Source: Lachnospiraceae bacterium
GTDB taxonomy: Bacteria > Bacillota > Clostridia > Lachnospirales > Lachnospiraceae
Length of the DNA stretch: 5,709 nt
Direction: 5' to 3'
Assembly (NCBI GenBank): GCA_024699395.1
Contig: JAILPU010000062.1
Coordinates: 1 to 5,709 of the forward strand
Part shown: piece by piece, positions 1-5,709 of the stretch
Layout of the letters: the number at the start of each line of letters is the position of its first letter
Position numbering within the stretch: the first letter of the stretch is position 1
Notes under the pieces: model-generated
The model's input: the letters and a program-made list of their open reading frames with translations, nothing else
What the model was told of the DNA's origin: nothing
The model's database searches: none
Position numbers and translations under genes: made by a program

Positions 1-584
1 CCCGCAATAAGAGACTCGTCAAATTTTGCCGTAAGGGCCAATTCCCTGCTTATAAGAAAACCTCCGATTCGCCCGATTTTTTCAATATTTTTTATTAAAA
101 ACCGGGGACAGGAATCGCCACTTTCTTCTTTAACAACCGTAGAGCAGAAAGCTTCGCTCTCTTCTTTAATCCCCGTGGGGCCGGCTTTTTTTACAAGCTC
201 ATCATAGGATTCATCATAAAATCTCAAAGTATCGGAAACCGCCATGGCTTTCTTTGAAGACTTTATACCGGAATAAAGAAGACTTAAAAGACCCGGATGT
301 ATCTCATCATCCCCGTCCATAAAAAAAAGATATTCGCCCGAAGCGTTTAAAATAGCGGTATTTCTGGCTCTTCCCACACCCTTGTGGTCAGCCGTCATAT
401 AACGGATATTGTCATGGGTCTGTGCGTACTCTTTGATTATCTTGGGAGATAAATCCGTGGAGCCGTCGTCCGCAATAAGTATCTCAAGCTCCCTGTAATC
501 CGAAGCCAGAACGCTGTCCAGACACCCGGGAAGAAACTTTTCACAATTATATACAGGTATGATAACCGATATCAAATCACCCAT
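1..584 (-). CDS. Family 2 glycosyltransferase, N-terminal part (runs off the left edge)
   Basis: I translated 194 codons by hand in one open frame with no stop before the window edge, so the C-terminus is missing. The protein opens with ISVIIPVYN (residues 5-13), the first beta strand of the GT-A nucleotide-sugar fold. It continues with ADDGSTD (38-44), which binds the nucleotide, then GVGRARNTAI (69-78) and FMDGDDE (88-94), which holds the metal-binding DxD. Near the edge, FDESLIA (188-194) resembles the family motif just before the catalytic acidic residues, which would lie outside the window. Such enzymes transfer a sugar from a nucleotide donor, often to cell-wall polymers, capsule, exopolysaccharide or glycolipids; donor and acceptor cannot be told here. 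No signal peptide is visible. The ATG at 584 is chosen because a GGGAGGG site lies 5 bases upstream and the family motif begins right after it. A terminator separates it from dnaJ, so it is probably a separate transcription unit unrelated to heat shock. Confidence 0.9.
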   Translation of the reverse strand, partial: MGDLISVIIPVYNCEKFLPGCLDSVLASDYRELEILIADDGSTDLSPKIIKEYAQTHDNIRYMTADHKGVGRARNTAILNASGEYLFFMDGDDEIHPGLLSLLYSGIKSSKKAMAVSDTLRFYDESYDELVKKAGPTGIKEESEAFCSTVVKEESGDSCPRFLIKNIEKIGRIGGFLISRELALTAKFDESLIA

Positions 585-589
585 TTCGT

Positions 590-596
590 CCCTCCC
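590..596 (-). promoter_or_regulatory. Ribosome binding site of the glycosyltransferase gene
   Basis: GGGAGGG on the minus strand lies 5 bases before the ATG at 584. It favours that ATG over an in-frame TTG further upstream, at 642-644. A second purine-rich AAGGAG (605-610) lies about 20 bases upstream, too far to serve this start. Confidence 0.7.
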
Positions 597-615
597 GTTA
601 GAAATCTCCTTATAG

Positions 616-644
616 ATATTACATTGTAGACCGTTTTTATTCAA
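616..644 (-). promoter_or_regulatory. Possible sigma-A-type promoter for the glycosyltransferase gene
   Basis: On the minus strand, TTGAAT (639-644; four of six matches to the -35 consensus) is followed after 17 bases by TAATAT (616-621; four of six matches to the -10 consensus). It lies just past the dnaJ terminator and about 30 bases before the start codon, where a promoter for the next gene is expected. The hexamers are imperfect and the region is AT-rich, so chance matches are possible. An alternative -10, TACAAT, overlaps the spacer but has no good partner. Confidence 0.35.
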
Positions 645-645
645 G

Positions 646-677
646 AAAAAAATGCGGAGGAACATAGCCTCCGCATT
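646..677 (-). terminator. Rho-independent terminator of the heat-shock operon
   Basis: On the minus strand, AATGCGGAGG (668-677) pairs perfectly with CCTCCGCATT (651-660) around a 7-base loop (661-667). The run of T continues to 646. This GC-rich 10-bp stem with a U-tract begins 11 bases after the dnaJ stop codon. The other strand has no T-run after the stem, so it should act only on transcripts coming from dnaJ. Confidence 0.93.
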
Positions 678-688
678 ATCACATTATC

Positions 689-1846
689 TTATTTCCAAAA
701 CTTCTTCTTTTTAGAATCCTTGGAATCCTCTTTTTCAGCGGCTACTTTACTTGCCGCGTTAAGAGAATCACCGCATAAAGCGTCAAACTGCTTCAATAGT
801 TCCTTGGCCTCGTGACTGAGCTTGTCCGGTGTCTGCACCACCAGTGTAACATAGTGGTCGCCTCTAAGCTCTCTGTTTCTCGGTGAAGGAACGCCTTTTC
901 CCTTCAAGCGGATTCTGGTGTCGGTCTGGGTTCCGGGCTTAACCTCATAGATAACCTTTCCGTCCACTGTATCTATAACGATGTCACCGCCCAGTGCAGC
1001 AACGGCATAGGAAATAGGCACCGTTGAATAGATATTGAAATCCTGTCTCTGGAAGATGGGATGACGACCCACGGTAACTTCCACAAGGGCGTCTCCTCTG
1101 GGACCTCCGTTTTTACCGGGTTCACCGTAACCGGGATTTCTGATGGCCTGACCGTTATCAATACCTGCGGGAATGTTAAGGGAGAATTTCTTCTTAATGG
1201 CTACAAAACCGGTACCGTGACAGTCGGCACATTTCTCCTTAATAATCTTACCTGTTCCGTTACAATCGGGGCATGCAGATACATTTCTGAATGAGCCGAA
1301 AAATGTCTGCTGATTATATACCACCTGACCGCTACCGTTACATTTGGTACAGGTCACGGGAGAAGTTCCGCTCTTGGCACCTGTTCCTTTACAGGATGCA
1401 CAGGTTTCCTTAACCCTTAACTCAATCTCCTTCTCACATCCAAAGACTGCTTCCTCAAAGGTTATATGAACGCTTGTCCTTACCGTCTCACCCTTCACGG
1501 GGCTGTTGGATCTGGCAGAAGATCTTCTTCCTCCTCCGAAGAAATCACCGAAAATATCACCGAAGATATCACCGAAATCCATTCCTTCAAAAGGTGACGG
1601 ACCGGCAGAGCCCCCCTCAAAGGCTGCAGGGCCGAACTGGTCATACTTTCTTCTCTTTTCGGGATCGCTCAATATGGCATAAGCCTCGCTGGCTTCCTTA
1701 AATTTCTTCTCGGCTTCCTTGTCCCCGGGATTCATATCGGGATGATACTTTTTGGCAAGGACTCTGTATGCTTTTTTTAATGCCGCTTCATCGGCATTTT
1801 TGTCAACTCCAAGGACTTCATAATAGTCTCTCTTCTGTTCAGCCAT
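689..1846 (-). CDS. dnaJ: Chaperone protein DnaJ (Hsp40, class A)
   Basis: The 385-residue cytoplasmic co-chaperone binds unfolded proteins, hands them to DnaK and stimulates DnaK ATP hydrolysis. The J domain spans about residues 5-70, with the essential HPD triad at 35-37. A Gly/Phe-rich linker follows (about 72-107) and contains a GDIF repeat. The zinc domain has four intact CxxCxGxG motifs starting at C149, C166, C192 and C206, binding two zinc ions. Two C-terminal client-binding domains follow (about 215-340), then a tail rich in lysine and acidic residues ending KKKKFWK. All class A elements are present and the length is normal for the family. The ATG at 1846 is preceded by an AAAGGA site with a 5-base spacing, and the gene starts 12 bases after the dnaK stop, so the two are co-transcribed. 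It is the last gene of the operon, directly followed by a strong terminator. Confidence 0.98.
   Translation of the reverse strand: MAEQKRDYYEVLGVDKNADEAALKKAYRVLAKKYHPDMNPGDKEAEKKFKEASEAYAILSDPEKRRKYDQFGPAAFEGGSAGPSPFEGMDFGDIFGDIFGDFFGGGRRSSARSNSPVKGETVRTSVHITFEEAVFGCEKEIELRVKETCASCKGTGAKSGTSPVTCTKCNGSGQVVYNQQTFFGSFRNVSACPDCNGTGKIIKEKCADCHGTGFVAIKKKFSLNIPAGIDNGQAIRNPGYGEPGKNGGPRGDALVEVTVGRHPIFQRQDFNIYSTVPISYAVAALGGDIVIDTVDGKVIYEVKPGTQTDTRIRLKGKGVPSPRNRELRGDHYVTLVVQTPDKLSHEAKELLKQFDALCGDSLNAASKVAAEKEDSKDSKKKKFWK
1544..1579 (-). repeat. Three 12-bp tandem units encoding the GDIF motif of DnaJ
   Basis: Three consecutive 12-base units (1544-1555, 1556-1567, 1568-1579), each starting ATCACCGAA on the plus strand, differ by only a few bases. 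They encode [12 protein letters not shown] in the Gly/Phe-rich linker (residues 92-103). Asp-Ile-Phe motifs in this linker are common in bacterial DnaJ and are linked to regulation of DnaK activation. The repeat stays in frame and is part of a normal gene. Confidence 0.7.
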
Positions 1847-1858
1847 AACCGTCCTTTA

Positions 1859-3763
1859 TTAAACCTCTCTGAAATCTCCGTCGATAACATCATCATTGTT
1901 GGGAGCAGACTGACCCATGTCGGGACCTGCCTGGCCCATATCGGGACCTGCCTGGCCCATATCGGGGCCTGCTGTACCTGCACCACCCTGCTGCTGCATG
2001 CTCTCATACATCTTGGTAAATACGCCCTGAGCGCTCTGTGTAAGCTTCTCTTTTGCACTCTTAACAGCATCAAGATCTGAATCAGCCGCATTTGCGGGAT
2101 CTGCTTTCACTTTCTCAACTGCTGCCTTAACTGCATCTACGTCAGCCTGAACACTGTTTCTCTCATCCTCTGTGATCTTGTCTCCCACATCCTTGAGAGC
2201 TTTCTCTGTCTGACCTGCGAAGCTTTCAGCCTCGTTTACGCACTCAACTGCTTCTTTTTTCTTCTTATCCTGAGCCTCAAATTCCTGAGCCTCTTTGATA
2301 GCCTTATCGATATCGGCATCGGACATATTGGAGCCTGCGGTAATGGTAATGTGCTGCTCCTTACCGGTTCCCAGATCCTTTGCGGAAACGTTTACGATAC
2401 CGTTTGCGTCAATATCGAAGGTAACTTCGATCTGAGGGATTCCTCTGGGAGCGGGTGCGATACCGTCAAGTCTGAATTGACCGAGAGACTTATTGTCTCT
2501 TGCAAATTCTCTCTCACCCTGTACTACGTTAATGTCAACTGCTGTCTGGTTAGCGGAAGCTGTTGAGAATACCTGGCTCTTCTTGGTGGGAATTGTGGTA
2601 TTTCTCTCGATAAGCTTTGTAGCGATACCACCCATGGTCTCGATGGAAAGTGAAAGGGGTGTAACATCAAGAAGAAGGATGTCACCGGCACCTGCATCAC
2701 CTGCAAGCTTACCACCCTGAACAGAAGCTCCTATTGCTACGCACTCATCGGGGTTAAGGCTCTTGGAAGGCTCTTTTCCTGTGAGAGCTCTTACCTTATC
2801 CTGAACAGCGGGAATACGTGTTGAACCACCTACCAAAAGCACCTGTCCGATATCGGAATTGGAAAGACCTGCGTCTCTCATGGCATTCTGTACGGGAATA
2901 GCTGTCTTATCAACAAGATCTCTTGTAAGATCGTCAAACTGCGCACGTGAAAGGTTCATATCGAAATGCTTGGGGCCCTCTGCGGTTGCAGTGATAAAAG
3001 GAAGGTTGATGTTGGTGGTCATTGCGCTTGAAAGCTCTTTCTTAGCCTTCTCTGCAGCTTCCTTAAGTCTCTGCATTGCCATCTTGTCGTTTGAGAGGTC
3101 GATTCCCTCAGCATTCTTGAACTCCTTAAGCATCCAGTCGATGATCTTGTTATCAAAATCATCACCGCCAAGGTGTGTATCACCGTTTGTGGAAAGAACT
3201 TCTATAACACCGTCACCGATTTCGATGATGGATACGTCGAAGGTACCGCCACCAAGGTCGTATACCATGATCTTCTGCTCTTTCTCGTTATCAAGCCCGT
3301 AAGCAAGAGCTGCTGCTGTGGGCTCGTTGATAATACGCTTTACCTCAAGACCTGCAATCTTACCTGCATCCTTTGTAGCCTGACGCTGAGCATCGTTGAA
3401 GTAAGCGGGAACTGTGATTACAGCCTCTGTTACTTTTTCTCCGAGATATGCCTCTGCATCAGCCTTAAGCTTCTGAAGGATCATTGCGGAAATCTGCTGA
3501 GGTGAATATTTCTTATCATCAATGGTACGGCCGTGATCTGTACCCATATCTCTCTTAATGGACGCGATGGTCTTTTCGGAGTTGGTTACGGCCTGACGCT
3601 TAGCGGGCTCACCCACAAGTCTCTCACCGGTCTTTGTAAAAGCTACAACTGAAGGTGTTGTTCTTGCACCCTCGGCATTTGCGATAACAGTGGGTTTTCC
3701 ACCTTCCATAACAGCTACACAGCTGTTTGTTGTTCCCAAATCGATACCTATAATCTTACTCAT
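1859..3763 (-). CDS. dnaK: Chaperone protein DnaK (Hsp70)
   Basis: The 634-residue ATP-driven chaperone binds exposed hydrophobic stretches of proteins in the cytoplasm. The ATPase domain covers about residues 1-360, with all three Hsp70 signatures: IDLGTTNS (7-14), [14 protein letters not shown] (167-180) and [13 protein letters not shown] (308-320). Catalytic-site residues D8, K70, E147, T174 and D176 are present. A segment of about 25 residues found in Proteobacterial DnaK before YSPQQISA is absent, as is typical of Gram-positive forms. The linker [10 protein letters not shown] (363-372) couples to the substrate-binding beta domain (to about 477) and the helical lid (about 478-580). The disordered tail has three AGPDMGQ repeats (598-618) and ends [11 protein letters not shown], a version of the usual acidic end. 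The ATG at 3763 follows a strong GGAGG (3772-3776) at 8 bases. The gene sits 68 bases after grpE and 12 before dnaJ. Confidence 0.99.
   Translation of the reverse strand: MSKIIGIDLGTTNSCVAVMEGGKPTVIANAEGARTTPSVVAFTKTGERLVGEPAKRQAVTNSEKTIASIKRDMGTDHGRTIDDKKYSPQQISAMILQKLKADAEAYLGEKVTEAVITVPAYFNDAQRQATKDAGKIAGLEVKRIINEPTAAALAYGLDNEKEQKIMVYDLGGGTFDVSIIEIGDGVIEVLSTNGDTHLGGDDFDNKIIDWMLKEFKNAEGIDLSNDKMAMQRLKEAAEKAKKELSSAMTTNINLPFITATAEGPKHFDMNLSRAQFDDLTRDLVDKTAIPVQNAMRDAGLSNSDIGQVLLVGGSTRIPAVQDKVRALTGKEPSKSLNPDECVAIGASVQGGKLAGDAGAGDILLLDVTPLSLSIETMGGIATKLIERNTTIPTKKSQVFSTASANQTAVDINVVQGEREFARDNKSLGQFRLDGIAPAPRGIPQIEVTFDIDANGIVNVSAKDLGTGKEQHITITAGSNMSDADIDKAIKEAQEFEAQDKKKKEAVECVNEAESFAGQTEKALKDVGDKITEDERNSVQADVDAVKAAVEKVKADPANAADSDLDAVKSAKEKLTQSAQGVFTKMYESMQQQGGAGTAGPDMGQAGPDMGQAGPDMGQSAPNNDDVIDGDFREV
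1910..1972 (-). repeat. Three 21-bp tandem repeats encoding AGPDMGQ in the DnaK tail
   Basis: Three adjacent 21-base units lie at 1952-1972, 1931-1951 and 1910-1930. The first two differ at one position, and the third differs from the second at two; every change is silent. Each encodes AGPDMGQ, in the unstructured C-terminal tail between the helical lid and the acidic end. As 21 is a multiple of three, gain or loss of a unit would keep dnaK in frame. Gly/Ala/Gln/Met-rich tails are normal in DnaK, but near-perfect repeats suggest recent duplication by slippage. Confidence 0.9.
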
Positions 3764-3770
3764 AATCTTT

Positions 3771-3777
3771 TCCTCCG
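3771..3777 (-). promoter_or_regulatory. Strong ribosome binding site of dnaK
   Basis: The minus-strand sequence CGGAGGA contains a full GGAGG core, 8 bases before the dnaK ATG. It is better than the sites of the other operon genes (AAAGGA for dnaJ, AAAGGGTGA for grpE, AAAGAGG for hrcA). This fits the high DnaK output needed from a shared transcript. Confidence 0.85.
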
Positions 3778-3805
3778 TATATTAATGTTTATTATCCGTA
3801 ATATA
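3778..3805 (-). repeat. AT-only inverted repeat abutting the dnaK ribosome binding site
   Basis: In the 68-base grpE-dnaK gap, TATATTA (3799-3805 read on the minus strand) and TAATATA (3778-3784) form a perfect 7-base inverted repeat around a 14-base spacer. The second arm directly touches the dnaK ribosome binding site. As RNA it would be a weak A-U stem, so a function is uncertain and chance is possible in such AT-rich sequence. No good promoter and no second CIRCE is seen in this gap. Confidence 0.4.
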
Positions 3806-3831
3806 TTCTGTCTCTTCCTTTACCGGGAAAG

Positions 3832-4545
3832 CTAACTTACAACCGAAACCATGGAGTGTCTCACAACGGAATCCTTATACATATATCCCTTTTGAAGCTC
3901 AGCGGCCACAATACCGGATTCGTATTCCTCGGACTCACACTGCATTACCGCATTGTGGAAGTTGGGGTCGAATTCTTTTCCCACCGCCTCGATGGGCTTA
4001 ACTCCCATATTGTCCAACTCTGTAATGAGCTGCTTGTATATCCTGCTCATTCCCTCGGCGAAGGGTTCCTTGGCCTGCTCTTCGGTTAATCCCGAAAGGC
4101 CTCTTTCAAAGTTGTCCACCACGGGAAGAATCTTCTCCACAACGCTCTTTGCTCCGTTTTCAAACATCTGGGACTTTTCTTTGTCTGTCCTTTTCCTGAA
4201 GTTCTCAAACTCCGCCATCTGACGTTTAACTCTGTCCTCAAGGGCTTCTATCTTTTCATTGAGAGCATCGTTTTTCTTGTTGGCCTTTTTATTTTTAACC
4301 TTTTCAAAAAAAGATTCCCCGCTTTGATTATTCTCTTTGGATTCAGGTTCTCCTGCTTCCTCAGATTCAGAAGCCTCGTCCCCTGTTTCTTCATCTAAAG
4401 TTTCTTCGGACTCACCGGATACATCCTCAGAAGTTGCGGACTCTTTTGCAGTATCCTCTTCATTTTCATTTACTGCCTCAGCCTGGGCCGAAGTTTCAAC
4501 TTCTTTTTCTTCGGCATCTGTTACATTAGTATTGTTATCTGCCAT
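3832..4545 (-). CDS. grpE: Nucleotide exchange factor GrpE
   Basis: GrpE acts as a dimer on DnaK, opening its nucleotide cleft to release ADP and so free the client; in some bacteria it also serves as a thermosensor. The 237-residue protein has the usual parts: a long dimerising helix (about 90-135, including EFENFRKRTDKEK), a helical bundle (about 135-182, KILPVVDNFERGL), and a beta domain (about 185-237) with the conserved FDPNFHNAV (192-200) and ELQKGYMYKDSVVRHSMV (216-233). The N-terminus is unusual: 28 of the first 72 residues are Asp or Glu and only three are Lys, which makes the protein longer than the roughly 200 residues common in the family. The ATG at 4545 follows AAAGGGTGA (4552-4560) at a short distance. 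The gene starts 20 bases after the hrcA stop and is co-transcribed with it. Confidence 0.97.
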   Translation of the reverse strand: MADNNTNVTDAEEKEVETSAQAEAVNENEEDTAKESATSEDVSGESEETLDEETGDEASESEEAGEPESKENNQSGESFFEKVKNKKANKKNDALNEKIEALEDRVKRQMAEFENFRKRTDKEKSQMFENGAKSVVEKILPVVDNFERGLSGLTEEQAKEPFAEGMSRIYKQLITELDNMGVKPIEAVGKEFDPNFHNAVMQCESEEYESGIVAAELQKGYMYKDSVVRHSMVSVVS

Positions 4546-4565
4546 TGTCTATCACCCTTTCTCTG

Positions 4566-5597
4566 TCAACCTCCGGGATTGTAAAGGTCGTCCAGCTTCT
4601 GCTGCATAACCTCTAAGGCACTTATTACCTTGGCGTAATCCATACGCTTCGGGCCCACAATACCGATGGTTCCTTTCATATCGTCACCCAGTCTGTAGGT
4701 GGCGGTCACCACACTGCAGTCTTTCATAGCCTGCAGAGGTGCTTCCTCTCCTATATATACCTGAATGGGATTTTCTTTATCATCACCTGACTTTTCATCT
4801 ATCAGATCGGTAAGGAGTTTTTTATCCTCAAAAGCATTTATGAGCTGGCTGGCTCTTATATTATCCGAAAGCTCGGGATATTTAAATATGTTGGTTGCGC
4901 CGCTTGTATAAACAGCGGGATCATCGTCGGAACGTACCGCTTGTGCAACCGCATCAATAACGCTTCCCACAATATCTTCATGTATGCCGGCCTGTTCCTT
5001 CATCCTGCTTATCATGGCAAGATTGATTTCCTCTATGGCAAGACCGTTCATGCAGGTGTTCATGAGAATATTGAGCTTAAGGATTATCTCATCGGTAAGC
5101 TCTCTCTCCAACTTTATGATACTGTTTTTGATTACATTGCCTTCCGCAACCACAACACACAAAAGCTGCTCGGCATCAACTCTGGAAAGCTGTATGAATT
5201 TCAGCTTATTTCTGTGGGCTGCCGGCGCCGATATCATGGTGGCATATTCAGTGTTAGCCGCCAGAAGACTGGCCATGCTCTTTAACAGATCCTCCATTTT
5301 ATCCTGACGCTCTATGAGCATATCCTTCATCTCATCAAAACGTCTGTCCTTGGACTCTAACATGGAATCAACGTAAAAACGGTATCCTTTATCCGAAGGA
5401 ATTCTTCCCGCTGAGGTGTGGGGCTGGAAAATATATCCCATCTCCTCAAGATCCGCCATCTCGTTCCTTATGGTAGCGGAACTGAGCTTAAGATCTGTAT
5501 ATTTGGAAATGGTCCTGCTTCCCACAGGCTCTCCCGTCTCCAGATAATTACGGATCACGGCTTGCAATATTACTTTTTTTCTCTCATCAAGCTCCAT
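4566..5597 (-). CDS. hrcA: Heat-inducible transcription repressor HrcA
   Basis: HrcA is a dimeric DNA-binding repressor that recognises CIRCE and shuts off the dnaK and groE operons. In Bacillus its active folding depends on GroE, so unfolded protein that occupies GroE relieves repression. The 343-residue product has the length usual for the family. The N-terminal winged helix (about 1-75) includes ERKKVILQAVIRNYLETGEP and the recognition part SSATIRNEMADLEEMGYI (39-56), then QPHTSAGRIPSDKGYRFYVD (58-77). A central GAF-like domain follows, and the C-terminus holds the conserved MKDCSVVTATYRLGDDMKGTIGIVGPKRMDY (291-321). The frame extends upstream to a GTG at 5639, but that codon lies inside the CIRCE half-site. 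The ATG at 5597 has a good AAAGAGG site 6 bases upstream and matches the usual family start. It is the first gene of the operon and so represses itself. Confidence 0.97.
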   Translation of the reverse strand: MELDERKKVILQAVIRNYLETGEPVGSRTISKYTDLKLSSATIRNEMADLEEMGYIFQPHTSAGRIPSDKGYRFYVDSMLESKDRRFDEMKDMLIERQDKMEDLLKSMASLLAANTEYATMISAPAAHRNKLKFIQLSRVDAEQLLCVVVAEGNVIKNSIIKLERELTDEIILKLNILMNTCMNGLAIEEINLAMISRMKEQAGIHEDIVGSVIDAVAQAVRSDDDPAVYTSGATNIFKYPELSDNIRASQLINAFEDKKLLTDLIDEKSGDDKENPIQVYIGEEAPLQAMKDCSVVTATYRLGDDMKGTIGIVGPKRMDYAKVISALEVMQQKLDDLYNPGG

Positions 5598-5603
5598 ATC
5601 GAT

Positions 5604-5610
5604 CCTCTTT
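5604..5610 (-). promoter_or_regulatory. Ribosome binding site that fixes the hrcA start
   Basis: AAAGAGG on the minus strand ends 6 bases before the ATG at 5597. This supports that start over the upstream in-frame GTG at 5639, which would make the operator partly coding and has no convincing site in front of it. Confidence 0.75.
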
Positions 5611-5632
5611 AATAAGCCTTTCGACTCTCCTG

Positions 5633-5659
5633 TTAGCACTCGCCCATTTGGAGTGCTAA
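5633..5659 (-). promoter_or_regulatory. CIRCE operator (HrcA binding site)
   Basis: TTAGCACTC (5633-5641), a 9-base spacer (5642-5650) and GAGTGCTAA (5651-5659) match the CIRCE consensus perfectly in both arms and in spacing. The element lies 35 bases before the hrcA ATG. Being palindromic, it reads the same on both strands; minus is given because it controls the minus-strand operon. HrcA bound here blocks transcription of hrcA-grpE-dnaK-dnaJ. In the transcript the arms can also form a 9-bp hairpin in the leader. This is the only CIRCE in the window. Confidence 0.98.
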
Positions 5660-5686
5660 TAACTTTTTCTTACCCTAAGATATCAT
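5658..5686 (-). promoter_or_regulatory. Weak candidate promoter of the heat-shock operon
   Basis: The operon promoter should lie just upstream of CIRCE. The best I can find on the minus strand is ATGATA (5681-5686; four of six matches to TTGACA), 17 bases before GTTATT (5658-5663; three of six matches to TATAAT), which overlaps the edge of CIRCE by two bases. Transcription would then start inside CIRCE and be blocked when HrcA binds. The hexamers are poor and the true promoter may differ. Nothing else is recognisable up to the window end at 5709. Confidence 0.22.
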
Positions 5687-5709
5687 GGCGACTTTGAGCT
5701 TTGCGATGT

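Noticed and set aside
1910..1972. A CRISPR-like or mobile repeat array
   Set aside because: The 21-bp units are contiguous with no spacers, in frame with dnaK and coding; they are a protein repeat, not an array or element.
1777..2091. A 104-codon minus-strand frame bridging the end of dnaK and the start of dnaJ
   Set aside because: It is a shifted reading of the dnaK tail repeats and the dnaJ start. Both real genes are intact in their own frames, and the peptide resembles nothing I know.
2859..3302. A 147-codon open frame on the plus strand opposite dnaK
   Set aside because: It lies wholly within the antisense of a well-conserved gene, has low-complexity composition (Ser, Leu, Ile, Pro), shows no recognisable domain, and arises from the codon bias of dnaK. 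The other plus-strand frames opposite dnaJ, dnaK, grpE and hrcA were rejected for the same reason.
3764..3831. An internal promoter between grpE and dnaK
   Set aside because: Several -10-like hexamers occur in the AT-rich gap (GATAAT, TATATT), but none has a reasonable -35 at 16-18 bases.
5598..5639. hrcA starting at the GTG at 5639
   Set aside because: This would place coding sequence inside CIRCE, lacks a convincing ribosome binding site, and adds 14 residues beyond the usual 343-residue HrcA.

Overview
The window carries the heat-shock operon of a low-GC Gram-positive (Firmicutes) bacterium, all on the minus strand, followed by the 5' part of an unrelated glycosyltransferase gene. Four things point to Firmicutes: the gene order hrcA-grpE-dnaK-dnaJ, a perfect CIRCE operator ahead of hrcA, strong GGAGG-type ribosome binding sites, and a DnaK that lacks the roughly 25-residue ATPase-domain segment found in Proteobacteria. 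The DnaJ and HrcA sequences look to me most like Clostridia, probably Lachnospiraceae. That is recognition from memory, not a search result.

Layout, in the direction of transcription (right to left). Positions 5660-5709 hold a weak promoter candidate and nothing else I can recognise. The CIRCE operator is at 5633-5659. Then come hrcA (4566-5597, repressor), grpE (3832-4545, nucleotide exchange factor), dnaK (1859-3763, Hsp70) and dnaJ (689-1846, Hsp40). The gaps are 20, 68 and 12 bases, so the four genes are almost certainly co-transcribed. A perfect 10-bp stem with a T-run at 646-677 ends the operon. After it, a probable new promoter (616-644) leads into a family 2 glycosyltransferase that starts at 584 and runs off the left edge.

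How it works together: DnaK binds and releases unfolded proteins in an ATP cycle. DnaJ delivers clients and triggers hydrolysis, and GrpE exchanges ADP for ATP. HrcA binds CIRCE and represses its own operon until heat or unfolded protein draws away the GroE chaperonin that keeps it active (established for Bacillus subtilis and relatives, inferred here).

I see no undescribed system. All five genes belong to well-known families, and the four that are complete look intact. The less ordinary details are a three-copy 21-bp repeat in the DnaK tail, a very acidic N-terminal extension on GrpE, and an AT-only inverted repeat touching the dnaK ribosome binding site.
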